NCBI GenBank assembly: GCA_001822065.1
Contig: MHPJ01000012.1
Location: 1,125 to 39,626, forward strand
Origin: Candidatus Staskawiczbacteria bacterium RIFOXYB1_FULL_37_44
GTDB taxonomy: Bacteria > Patescibacteriota > Minisyncoccia > Minisyncoccales > Staskawiczbacteraceae
Reading direction: 5' to 3'
Length of the DNA stretch: 38,502 nucleotides
Part shown: piece after piece, positions 29,806-36,655 of the stretch
How positions within the stretch are numbered: the stretch's first letter is position 1
Layout: each line of letters starts with the position of its first letter
Notes under the pieces: generated by a model
Databases searched by the model: none
The model's input: only the letters and a program-made list of their open reading frames with translations
Told to the model about the DNA's origin: nothing
Translations under genes and position numbers: made by a program

Positions 29806-30027
29806 TTACTTCAGGCGATACACTATTCTTCCCTTAGCTTCGTCATATGGGCTCATTTCCAATGTGACTCTGTCGCCCGGTAAAATTGTAATTCTGTTCA
29901 TCCGCATTTTTCCTGACAAAAAACCCATAATTTCTTTTCCATCGCTTAGCGCTACCTTAAAAAAGGCATTTGGTAAAGCCTCTATAACTCTCCCTTCAAC
30001 TCTTATAGTTTTTTTAGGATCCTCCAT
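29806..30027 (-). CDS. infA: Translation initiation factor IF-1
   Basis: IF-1 binds the ribosomal A site during initiation. The 73 residues form the S1/OB fold: '[66 protein letters not shown]'. The frame opens 17 codons earlier and overlaps the end of the baseplate-J-like gene. I start at MEDPKK (30027) because that gives the family's usual length. The next gene is rpmJ. Confidence 0.95.
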   Translation of the reverse strand: MEDPKKTIRVEGRVIEALPNAFFKVALSDGKEIMGFLSGKMRMNRITILPGDRVTLEMSPYDEAKGRIVYRLK

Positions 30028-30070
30028 TATAAAATCAATATTAGCAAATCTTTGCCCAAAGGTCAAGTGT

Positions 30071-31372
30071 TTATTCAAATTTTAATTCAACATTAACTCT
30101 GCTTTGGTTTGCGGGAGTTGAAGAAACCCAAAACGGCCAGAATTTAATTTTTACTTTTGAAACATTTTCTCCTAAACTATTTGAAATTGCTTGGTTTATT
30201 TGGCCGGCGTTTTCACCCAGCAATGACAACGACAAAGAATTTTTATCTATATTATTATATATGTTTCCCGCCAAATCCAAATTGAGAGTTATTTTTCCTG
30301 CGGAAACATCCACCAAACTTGCTGAGTAATTCACTTTTAAAGTATTATCCAGTAATGTTTTTCCTTCCGGCATTTGGGAAACAATGTAATCTTTGGCGAA
30401 TAGGTCCAAGTCTGATTTTTTAAAAGCCAAAGCGCTTGCCTTAACTGTTGCCTGATAATTGAATTTATCAGCAACTGTTCCTGATTTTGTTTGTGTCCCA
30501 GCGCTGGCTACATTTGAAGAAATTGCACTGTCCAATAAAATATAATCTGCAGGAATCTGATCTTTTAACGCAAGAACCGCGTCATCGGTTGTTTTTTTAA
30601 CCAAAGCATCTTTTGCTCCTTGGATGTCGTCATCTGTTATTTTTTTGACTTTTCCGGCGTATCCCCCTGACATAGCTTTTGTCGAAGCGGCGCTGATGCT
30701 GTAATAATATGCTGTCCCCTTAAGCCCTGGAACTATAAATGCAGAGGGCGCAATGTTGTACGATTCCCCGCCCTCAACTGCCGTAATTTTTACCTGAATA
30801 GATCCTGAAGTAATTTTATTTCCAGCTTTTTTAGCTGCCGGGATAACAACCTTTTGCGCGACAGTAAAAAGTTTTCCGGAATCAGACATAAAATGAGTTC
30901 CTGCTTTTAAAGTAAGTAGCGAAGGCGGATCGTATTTATTGTAAATTGTTATGGTTCCCGACGCTAAACCCTCGTTTGACGCATTTCCGGTTGCAGGAAA
31001 ATCTTGCGACGCGTTTTTTATAACTTCAAAATATTTTGCCGGCATAACAGCCTGCGTATTATCAATTGAACCTGCAGATTTATCTGCTGTTATTTTTTGC
31101 TGAAAACTCAATACATCAACCTTAGGCCAAATCTGAATTGTGGCTTTTGGAAGTTTAAAAAACAAAAATACGCAAACTAAAAGTAAAATAGCGGCGCCTA
31201 CAATTGAAGCAGGAATCCAAATCGGACGGTTTTCTTTTTTATGCCGACCTTGTTTTTTTACCGCAGTAATTTTAGCAGAATGGTTTTTCTTTTCTCCCAA
31301 AAATTCTTTCAGTTCTTTTTCAACCTTTTTTGCTATTTTTGGAGGCTTGATGTCGTATATTTTCTTGCTCAT
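30071..31372 (-). CDS. Baseplate-J-like single-pass membrane protein, 433 aa
   Basis: A basic cytoplasmic N-terminus of about 50 residues ([15 protein letters not shown]) is followed by one membrane helix near residues 52-75 ([22 protein letters not shown]) and a large external beta-rich domain. The part '[43 protein letters not shown]....[29 protein letters not shown]' matches the baseplate J-like pattern of a value/threshold loop followed by a 'gG..yNi....f' strand. Such proteins are frequent in Patescibacteria; their role is not established. It has no phage gene neighbours, so it is not a prophage remnant. Confidence 0.78.
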   Translation of the reverse strand: MSKKIYDIKPPKIAKKVEKELKEFLGEKKNHSAKITAVKKQGRHKKENRPIWIPASIVGAAILLLVCVFLFFKLPKATIQIWPKVDVLSFQQKITADKSAGSIDNTQAVMPAKYFEVIKNASQDFPATGNASNEGLASGTITIYNKYDPPSLLTLKAGTHFMSDSGKLFTVAQKVVIPAAKKAGNKITSGSIQVKITAVEGGESYNIAPSAFIVPGLKGTAYYYSISAASTKAMSGGYAGKVKKITDDDIQGAKDALVKKTTDDAVLALKDQIPADYILLDSAISSNVASAGTQTKSGTVADKFNYQATVKASALAFKKSDLDLFAKDYIVSQMPEGKTLLDNTLKVNYSASLVDVSAGKITLNLDLAGNIYNNIDKNSLSLSLLGENAGQINQAISNSLGENVSKVKIKFWPFWVSSTPANQSRVNVELKFE

Positions 31373-31486
31373 TGCTAATTTTTAATTTCTAATTTTTCAA
31401 TTTTTAAAATAATGCTTTAATTTTTTAAAAATTTAAACTTTAAGAAATTATTTATAAAAATTATAAAATTTAAAAATTATAAAAAT

Positions 31487-33175
31487 TTATTCAAGTATCG
31501 CCTTTATGCGCCTTATGCCGGCGCTTGAGCTTTCCTCTTTTATAATTTTAAATTTTCCCAAAACTCCTGTGCGTTCCACATGAGGCCCTCCACAAATTTC
31601 TGCGCTTACATTTTCTGCATCTTTACCTACAAAATAAACTTTTACATTTTCTCCGTATTTGTGTTCAAAAACTCCCATTGCGTTTATTCCTTTTGCTTTT
31701 TCCAAATTCATTTCTTCAAACCAAACAGGCATGTCTTTTTTTATTATACCATTTACAAAATTTTCTACATCCCCTATTTGTCCACTGGTCATTTTTTCTT
31801 TATGTGAAAAGTCAAATCTGATTCTTTCTGCTGTAATATTAGCTCCCTTTTGCAAAACCTCATCTCCCAAAACTTTTCTCAACCCGGCCAAAAGCAAATG
31901 CGTGGCAGTGTGTAATTTTGTGGTTTGCTCGGAAGCATCGGCCAATCCCCCCTTAAACATTCCCGCGCTGGCCGTCCTTGAAAGTTTTTGATGCTTTTTT
32001 AATTCACTTTCAAAATCTTCTCTTTTTAAATTTTTAGTTTTTTCCGCATCCAATTCTTTTAAAATATCAAATGGCAAACCAAAACTCTGGTACAAATAAA
32101 ATGCTTTTTCCGCGTTAATATCTTTTATTTTATTATACTCCGCAATCCCTTTTTCCAAAGTTTCCAAAAATTTCTTTTCTTCTCGAACATATTCGTCTAC
32201 GATAAGTTGTGGATTTATTTCTTCATATATTTTTTTATAATCAACAAATACTTTGGCTATTACCGACCTAATAAAATCTTTTTTTATCAAAAATTCGTAA
32301 ACCACAATTCTTCTTATCAACCTTCTTAAAATATACCCTTGTTCTTTGTTTGATGGTTTGACTCCTTCTGAGGCCAAAAAAACAATCGCTCTTGCGTGAT
32401 CTGCAATAATTCTCTGCTTTTGTTTACTTAATTCCGCCGGCATCATTTCGAAAATTCCTGAAAACAAATCAGTTTCAAAAACTGTTAGAACTTTTTGCAT
32501 TACCATTGCCAAGCGCTCCAAACCCATTCCTGTATCAATTCCCGGAGTTTTTAAATTTTCTAATTTTTTGTTTTTATCGCAAAAATATTGGTTAAAAACA
32601 ATATTCCAAATTTCAATTCCATTTACATAAATTTCTGTGGTTGGTCCACAGGGGCCTTCGTCGCCGGTTGGGCCCCAAAAATTATCAGCGCCCTCTTTTT
32701 TTATTTTATTTTCCGAAACACCCAGTTTTTTCCAAATTTCAAAAGACTCTTTATCTTCCGGCACATTTTCATCGCCTTTAAAAACCGTAACATAATCAAT
32801 TTCTAATTTTAGCTCTTTTACAATAAAATCATAAGCCAATTTTATTGCTTCTTCTTTAAAATATCCCGCTCCGCCTTCGCCAAAGGATTCAGCGGACGCA
32901 GCAAAACTAAAGTTTCCTAACATCTCAAAGAACGTTAAATGGCGCTCGTCTCCCACCTCTTCTATATCGGACGTGCGAATACATTTCTGGCAACTGGCCA
33001 CCTTGTTTCCATAAGGCGATTTTTCTCCAATATAATACGGTTTAAATTGCTGCATGCCGGCGGTAGTAAAAAGCACCGACGGGTCGGTTGGCAAAAGCGA
33101 AGAACTTGGCACAATTTTATGCCCGTTTTTCTCAAAATACTCCAAAAATTTCTGCCGCAACGCATCAGATTTCAT
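31487..33175 (-). CDS. alaS: Alanyl-tRNA synthetase lacking the C-terminal domain
   Basis: AlaS charges tRNA-Ala and edits mischarged Ser and Gly. The catalytic core is present ('FLEYFEKNGHKIVPSSSLLPTDPSVLFTTAGMQQFKPYYIG', 'RTSDIEEVGDERHLTFFEMLGNFSF', 'DTGMGLERL'). So are the tRNA-recognition helices and the editing domain with zinc ligands ('LHTATHLLLAGL' and 'CGGPHVERTG'). At 562 residues it stops right after the editing domain, so the C-Ala dimerisation domain (about 300 residues in E. coli) is missing. A strong promoter, TTGCAA-N16-TATAAT, ends six bases before the ATG, so the transcript is leaderless. Confidence 0.96.
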   Translation of the reverse strand: MKSDALRQKFLEYFEKNGHKIVPSSSLLPTDPSVLFTTAGMQQFKPYYIGEKSPYGNKVASCQKCIRTSDIEEVGDERHLTFFEMLGNFSFAASAESFGEGGAGYFKEEAIKLAYDFIVKELKLEIDYVTVFKGDENVPEDKESFEIWKKLGVSENKIKKEGADNFWGPTGDEGPCGPTTEIYVNGIEIWNIVFNQYFCDKNKKLENLKTPGIDTGMGLERLAMVMQKVLTVFETDLFSGIFEMMPAELSKQKQRIIADHARAIVFLASEGVKPSNKEQGYILRRLIRRIVVYEFLIKKDFIRSVIAKVFVDYKKIYEEINPQLIVDEYVREEKKFLETLEKGIAEYNKIKDINAEKAFYLYQSFGLPFDILKELDAEKTKNLKREDFESELKKHQKLSRTASAGMFKGGLADASEQTTKLHTATHLLLAGLRKVLGDEVLQKGANITAERIRFDFSHKEKMTSGQIGDVENFVNGIIKKDMPVWFEEMNLEKAKGINAMGVFEHKYGENVKVYFVGKDAENVSAEICGGPHVERTGVLGKFKIIKEESSSAGIRRIKAILE

Positions 33176-33181
33176 TAGATT

Positions 33182-33209
33182 ATTATACTATAAAAATAAT
33201 TTTTTGCAA
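33182..33209 (-). promoter_or_regulatory. alaS promoter
   Basis: Minus strand TTGCAA (33209-33204), 16-nt spacer, consensus TATAAT (33187-33182), six bases before the alaS ATG. There is no room for a ribosome-binding site. Confidence 0.72.
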
Positions 33210-33234
33210 AAAAAGCCGAGCAAATTTTGCTCGG
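33207..33234 (-). terminator. Terminator of the 73-aa gene
   Basis: On the minus strand the perfect palindrome CCGAGCAAA-A-TTTGCTCGG is followed by CTTTTTTT. The T-run overlaps the alaS -35 box. Confidence 0.85.
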
Positions 33235-33255
33235 ACTGCATAAAATTGCCTGCAT

Positions 33256-33477
33256 CTACGGCGAGGCAAATCGGTTTTTCAGGAGGGCTTTTTTTCTTTT
33301 CCCCTTCCTAACCTTCTGTGATAACACCGCGGCATCATACCAAGTGAAGCTTAAATCTGGGTTCTTGGCAAATTTACCAAGCATTGTCAATATTGCCTGC
33401 GCAGATTCATCGTCATAAAGAAAAACATACCTCTCTATCCCCTTTACCAAAGCTAACATGTTTAAGCCTTGTGACAT
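33256..33477 (-). CDS. Conserved small hypothetical protein, 73 aa
   Basis: I do not know its function. The core 'MLALVKGIERYVFLYDDESAQAILTMLGKFAKNPDLSFTWYDAAVLSQKVR' has the look of a conserved short protein: one alpha/beta unit with 'FLYDDES' and 'LSFTWYDAAVL'. I recall similar short proteins in Planctomycetes and other bacteria, without a known role (memory, not checked). The tail is basic (KGKRKKALLKNRF). The first ATG has AAGGA nine bases upstream and a second Met (residue 7) also has AAGG, so either may be the start. A terminator follows immediately. Confidence 0.65.
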   Translation of the reverse strand: MSQGLNMLALVKGIERYVFLYDDESAQAILTMLGKFAKNPDLSFTWYDAAVLSQKVRKGKRKKALLKNRFASP

Positions 33478-33521
33478 GGTGTGTCATCCTTGATTGGAAA
33501 AGATCTGACATAAAAAAATTA

Positions 33522-34052
33522 CTATGTGTAGCGATCGGCTACTACTGTTGCAGCAAACGAACGGGGTTTAATGCACGGTTCAAAGCCGTTGCTTCTGATT
33601 AGACCAACAACTTCTTTTACCATTTCTTTTGTTTTGCCCACCTCCCCAACATCGGCATGTATATATTGAAATTGGTAATTAAAAGTAGAGGTGGCTTTTC
33701 CGAATTCCTTTTCTAAAGTTTCTCTCAAAGACAACGCCAGTTCGCATGATAAATAAACTTCTTGCAAAATTCTGTTTTTCCAATTTATATGCGCAAACCT
33801 TTTTAAAAAGTTATCGGGATAATGCATTTTTTTTAAAAAAAATCTCCCCCCGGCGCCGGTTCTTAAAACAACAATGGCAATTGGAAAAAACGGCTTGTCA
33901 GAAGACGGCGAATCGCAACCAACCACAATATCATAAAAAAATTCAGGCTGCTCCTGAATATAGCTCTTAATTTCTTTTATAACTTGCCCGAAACTCAAAT
34001 TCCCTTTGCTTGGGCTGAAAAAATGCCCATTGTTTATAATCTCATCATTCAT
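33522..34052 (-). CDS. YkuK/DUF458 family RNase H-like protein
   Basis: A 176-residue member of the DUF458 (YkuK) family, predicted to have an RNase H-like fold. Family landmarks are 'FFSPSKGNLSFGQVIKEIKSYIQEQPEFFYDIVVGCDSPS' (with the first acidic residue in 'GCDS'), 'GAGGRFFLKKM', 'YIHADVGEVGKTKEMVKEVVGLIRSNGFEPCIKPRSFAATVVADRYT'. The substrate is not known. It lies upstream of the 73-residue gene and 16 bases downstream of tpiA, probably in the tpiA transcript. Confidence 0.88.
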   Translation of the reverse strand: MNDEIINNGHFFSPSKGNLSFGQVIKEIKSYIQEQPEFFYDIVVGCDSPSSDKPFFPIAIVVLRTGAGGRFFLKKMHYPDNFLKRFAHINWKNRILQEVYLSCELALSLRETLEKEFGKATSTFNYQFQYIHADVGEVGKTKEMVKEVVGLIRSNGFEPCIKPRSFAATVVADRYT

Positions 34053-34068
34053 ACTCTCAACATTACCA

Positions 34069-34824
34069 CTACTCTGCAGATTTTACAATCTTAACAAATT
34101 CTTCGGCATTCAAAGATGCCCCGCCCACAAGAAGCCCGTTTACACCGGCCTCTTTTATATAAGCTCCTGAATTTTCGCTTTTTACGCTTCCGCCGTATAA
34201 CACTCGCACTTGCCCTTCGACTTCGCTCAGGGCGAGCTTTTCTTTTATAATTTTTATAGAAGCGCTCGTTTCCTCAACTGAACAATTATTTCCTGTGCCA
34301 ATTGCCCAAACAGGCTCATATGCTATCGCTAAATTTTCAATTTTCAATTTTAAATTTTCAATGTCAAGGAGACCGATTTTTAACTGGCGTTCTAAAACTT
34401 CATTCTTTTTCCCGGCATCACGCTCTCCGGCAGTTTCGCCAACACAAAAGATAATTTTCAATCCGGAGGCAAGCGCCATTTTTATTTTTTTATTTACAGT
34501 TTCATCTGTTTCGCCAAAATATTTTCTGCGTTCAGAATGTCCAATTATCACGTATTCCACTCCCAAATCCGTTAGCATTGCAACAGAAATTTCTCCGGTA
34601 AAAGCCCCTTTGTCTTCAAAATAAATATTTTGCGCGCCTAATTTTAATGCAACGTCGGACATTGCAATGTTTTTAAGTACTGGCAAATAAATATTAGGTG
34701 GACAAATTACCACTTCCACACCGTCCCAGCCCGAGGCTGGTCCAACTATGGCGAAAAAAATTTCTTTTGCCTCTTTTTGAGAATTAGGATTCATTTTCCA
34801 ATTCGCTGCAATTAAATTTTTCAT
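34069..34824 (-). CDS. tpiA: Triosephosphate isomerase
   Basis: TpiA interconverts dihydroxyacetone phosphate and glyceraldehyde 3-phosphate in glycolysis. The 251 residues contain the catalytic Lys ('AANWKMN'), His ('IIGHSERR') and Glu ('AYEPVWAIGTG') and the phosphate-binding 'LYGGSVK' and 'GLLVGGASL'. Three repeat-derived stretches sit in surface loops without breaking the frame: 'VGPASGWDGV' near residue 27, 'ENLKLKIENL' just before the catalytic Glu loop, and 'ALSEVEGQ' before 'VRVLYGGS'. A possible promoter (TTTATA-N17-TAGGAT) and a 32-bp palindrome lie upstream. Confidence 0.96.
   Translation of the reverse strand: MKNLIAANWKMNPNSQKEAKEIFFAIVGPASGWDGVEVVICPPNIYLPVLKNIAMSDVALKLGAQNIYFEDKGAFTGEISVAMLTDLGVEYVIIGHSERRKYFGETDETVNKKIKMALASGLKIIFCVGETAGERDAGKKNEVLERQLKIGLLDIENLKLKIENLAIAYEPVWAIGTGNNCSVEETSASIKIIKEKLALSEVEGQVRVLYGGSVKSENSGAYIKEAGVNGLLVGGASLNAEEFVKIVKSAE
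34212..34233. repeat. LSEVEG palindromic element inside tpiA
   Basis: The same 22-mer (GCCCTTCGACTTCG...CTCAGGGC) as in gatA, read in the same frame to give 'ALSEVEG'. Confidence 0.8.
34331..34362. repeat. AATTTTCA tandem repeat inside tpiA
   Basis: Repeated AATTTTCAATTTT units encode 'IENLKLKIENL' before the catalytic Glu loop. Tandem AT-rich units of similar style occur in gatA. Confidence 0.5.
34725..34743. repeat. GPASG palindromic element inside tpiA (short form)
   Basis: CCCAGCCCGAGGCTGGTCC, identical over 19 bases to the start of the proS element, encoding 'GPASGW' in frame. Confidence 0.75.
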
Positions 34825-34846
34825 GTTTTTTTACTTAAATTATTTT

Positions 34847-34875
34847 ATCCTACCACAATAAAATATAATTATAAA
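34847..34875 (-). promoter_or_regulatory. Possible tpiA promoter
   Basis: Minus strand TTTATA (34875-34870), 17-nt spacer, TAGGAT (34852-34847) with TGG before it, the same -10 as the PurM-like promoter. The leader would be about 15 bases. Confidence 0.5.
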
Positions 34876-34883
34876 ATTCACTA

Positions 34884-34915
34884 TACGGCTTTTTGCCTGG
34901 AGGCAAAAAGCCGTA
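34884..34915. promoter_or_regulatory. 32-bp palindrome between paaX-like gene and tpiA (loop GG)
   Basis: Arms TACGGCTTTTTGCCT/AGGCAAAAAGCCGTA pair perfectly around GG. It touches the stop codon of the PaaX/Cas2-like gene and lies about 60 bases upstream of tpiA. No T-run follows on the minus strand, so an operator is likelier than a terminator. Confidence 0.7.
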
Positions 34916-35428
34916 TTAACCTAGTTTAAAATGGTGTATCAATTTATCTTGATCGTCTATTGATTCCAATAATCCAAAACAAATATATTTTTCAATTTTG
35001 AATAATCTGGCAAGCGCTTTTATTTCTTTTTCGCAATTATATGGATACAAAAATAAACTTTCCTGTATTTTATAAAATCCTCCGGCTCTTAGCCTATACG
35101 CCAGCGCTTTTCTCCCTTTAGCGCAAACATCAGGGATATCAAACGATACCATCCTCCATTTGCCGTCCCACCTTTCTTTTCTGTTATCAAATTTTTTGAA
35201 TATCATGTTTAATGCCCTTAATTTTCCTTTTTCCGACAACGAAATCAAAACAGATCCTTCGTAATTTTGTTTTCGTTTTATAGATTCTTCATATTTTAAT
35301 CTTGCTATGGCTATTTTTACATCTCTTTGTTCGTCCTTTTTAAAAAAATTAAAAATATCATCAATTGTAAATGCAGATCCTTCGTTAAATAATCTCAATA
35401 TTATCTTTGTAGTAATTACGCTGCTCAT
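34916..35428 (-). CDS. PaaX-like winged-helix regulator with Cas2-like C-terminal domain
   Basis: The 170-residue protein has an N-terminal winged helix ('TTKIILRLFNEGSAFTIDDIFNFFKKDEQRDVKIAIARLKYEESIKRKQNYEGSVLISLSEKGK') and a C-terminal ferredoxin-like domain ('WDGKWRMVSFDIPDVCAKGRKALAYRLRAGGFYKIQESLFLYPYNCEKEI'), as in PaaX regulators and Cas2. The 'FDIP' strand and 'R..LR..GF...Q.SL...P' pattern are the Cas2/PaaX hallmarks. There is no Cas1 or CRISPR array nearby. The extended -10 motif TGATATAAT ends six bases before the ATG. The gene is bracketed by two 32-bp palindromes with identical arms. Confidence 0.85.
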   Translation of the reverse strand: MSSVITTKIILRLFNEGSAFTIDDIFNFFKKDEQRDVKIAIARLKYEESIKRKQNYEGSVLISLSEKGKLRALNMIFKKFDNRKERWDGKWRMVSFDIPDVCAKGRKALAYRLRAGGFYKIQESLFLYPYNCEKEIKALARLFKIEKYICFGLLESIDDQDKLIHHFKLG

Positions 35429-35434
35429 AATTTT

Positions 35435-35443
35435 ATTATATCA
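35435..35443 (-). promoter_or_regulatory. Extended -10 promoter of the PaaX/Cas2-like gene
   Basis: TGATATAAT on the minus strand, six bases before the start codon, with no good -35 box. The 32-bp palindrome ends 18 bases further upstream, so a protein bound there would cover the -35 region. Confidence 0.65.
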
Positions 35444-35461
35444 CGAATTCGCAAAATTAAA

Positions 35462-35493
35462 TACGGCTTTTTGCCTTCAGGCAAAAAGCCGTA
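35462..35493. promoter_or_regulatory. 32-bp palindrome upstream of paaX-like gene (loop TC)
   Basis: The same arms as at 34884-34915 (TACGGCTTTTTGCCT/AGGCAAAAAGCCGTA) but a different two-base centre. The arms are conserved while the centre varies, as expected for a site read by a dimer. Confidence 0.7.
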
Positions 35494-35520
35494 CATGACT
35501 ACTATATGTTTAAAATAATA

Positions 35521-35555
35521 AAAAAGCCTCGCCTAAACTAATTTAGAACGAGGTT
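35521..35555 (-). terminator. Terminator of the 98-aa gene
   Basis: On the minus strand CCTCG-TT-CTAAA-TTAG-TTTAG-G-CGAGG is followed by CTTTTTTAT, downstream of the hypothetical gene. Confidence 0.8.
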
Positions 35556-35581
35556 AAGCCGGATATCTTAATTTTCATAAA

Positions 35582-35878
35582 TTAAGACTTACGGAAAACG
35601 GCGGCATATCGTTTATTGACAAAATCAAATTCTGTTTTGGCTTCCAAATTAAAAGTCTCCGTAAAAGCCGAAACAACATCGTCAAAATCAGCTTCGTCAT
35701 TAATAACTTTTGCCAATCTGTCTGCTTTGGCTTTATCTGGCCAAAGCATTGATTCGCCATCTTCGTCCAATAGCAACAATGTCTTATTTTTGCACAAAAA
35801 AACAATGAGATACCAGGTCTGATTGAAGTAGCCATAGCCACCTACCTTATAGCACGATTGTCGAGCGAAAAAGAACAT
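35582..35878 (-). CDS. Hypothetical protein, 98 aa
   Basis: I do not recognise the family. The sequence runs from an aromatic N-terminus ('MFFFARQSCYKVGGYGYFNQTWYLIVFLCKNKTLLLLDEDGESMLW') to an acidic helical end ('KAKADRLAKVINDEADFDDVVSAFTETFNLEAKTEF'). It looks like a compact soluble domain. Another frame over the same DNA is basic and unstructured, and I reject it. A Met five codons upstream exists, but TTGACC-N17-TATATT ends five bases before ATG 35878, so I start there. The promoter lies inside the end of map and a terminator follows. Confidence 0.6.
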   Translation of the reverse strand: MFFFARQSCYKVGGYGYFNQTWYLIVFLCKNKTLLLLDEDGESMLWPDKAKADRLAKVINDEADFDDVVSAFTETFNLEAKTEFDFVNKRYAAVFRKS

Positions 35879-35883
35879 ATTAA

Positions 35884-35912
35884 AATATATCATTTCAATT
35901 TATTCCGGTCAA
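35884..35912 (-). promoter_or_regulatory. Promoter of the 98-aa gene
   Basis: Minus strand TTGACC (35912-35907), 17-nt spacer, TATATT (35889-35884) preceded by TGA, five bases before ATG 35878. The -35 box is within the last codons of map. Confidence 0.68.
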
Positions 35913-36647
35913 TATGCAGGGGCCTTTTTTTGTAATAGCAATAGTGTGCTCAAAGTGGGCAGATAATGAGTTGTCTCTTGTGGCGTAGCCATAGCCATCG
36001 TCCGATTTTCGCAAAACATAATTTCCTGCAGAAACCATCGGCTCTATGCAAATTACCATCCCTTCAACTAATTTTTCTCCGCCTCCGCGTTTGCCAAAAT
36101 TTGGGATTTTTGGGTCTTCGTGCAAATTTTTTCCAATTCCATGCCCGCACAAATCGCGCACAACCGCAAAGCCCTGGTATTCAACGAATCTCTGAATTGT
36201 GTTGCCAATATCGCCCACTGTGTTACCAGGCTTTACTCTTTTAATTCCCAATCTTAGGGCTTTTTTTGTTACATTAATTAATCTTTTTGCTTCAAAGGAA
36301 ACTCCTCCAACAGGCACGGTAATTGCCATATCTGTATAAAAATTTTTATAAAAAACTCCCAAGTCCAGACCAATTATATCTCCGTCTTTTAAAACATAGT
36401 TTGACGGATATCCATGCACAACATTTTCATTTACCGAGGCGCATAAAGAATAAGGAAAACCGTTATAACCTTTAAATCCGGGTTTTGCTCCCTTAGACAA
36501 AATAAGAGCCTCTGCGGCTCTGTCCAATTCTTTTGTGGTAATTCCGGGCTTTGCCATTTTCTCCAATTCTTTTATAGCATAAGCCAAAATTATCCCTCCC
36601 TCCCTTATAATTTCAATTTCTTCTTGTGTTTTTAAAATTATCGCCAT
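35895..36647 (-). CDS. map: Methionine aminopeptidase, type I
   Basis: Removes the initiator methionine from new proteins. The 250-residue 'pita-bread' fold shows all five metal ligands: two Asp ('GLDLGVFYKNFYTDMAIT'), His ('LCGHGIGKNLHEDP'), Glu ('CIEPMVSAG') and Glu ('SAHFEHTIAIT'). The N-terminus 'LKTQEEIEIIREGGIILAYAIKEL' is standard. It lies eight bases downstream of adk. The usual next gene, infA, is about 6 kb away. Confidence 0.97.
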   Translation of the reverse strand: MAIILKTQEEIEIIREGGIILAYAIKELEKMAKPGITTKELDRAAEALILSKGAKPGFKGYNGFPYSLCASVNENVVHGYPSNYVLKDGDIIGLDLGVFYKNFYTDMAITVPVGGVSFEAKRLINVTKKALRLGIKRVKPGNTVGDIGNTIQRFVEYQGFAVVRDLCGHGIGKNLHEDPKIPNFGKRGGGEKLVEGMVICIEPMVSAGNYVLRKSDDGYGYATRDNSLSAHFEHTIAITKKGPCILTGIN

Positions 36648-36655
36648 TTAAAATT

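Noticed and set aside
30071-31372. Prophage remnant, from the baseplate-J-like domain
   Set aside because: No other phage genes are nearby, and the protein has a membrane helix and sits in a ribosomal operon.
34884-35493. The 32-bp palindromes as simple rho-independent terminators
   Set aside because: No T-run follows either copy on the minus strand, and a separate clear terminator is present at 35521-35555. Not excluded for RNA-level roles.
35575-35841. 88-codon alternative frame at the 98-residue gene
   Set aside because: Basic, low-order composition; the other frame has balanced composition and a promoter placed for its start.
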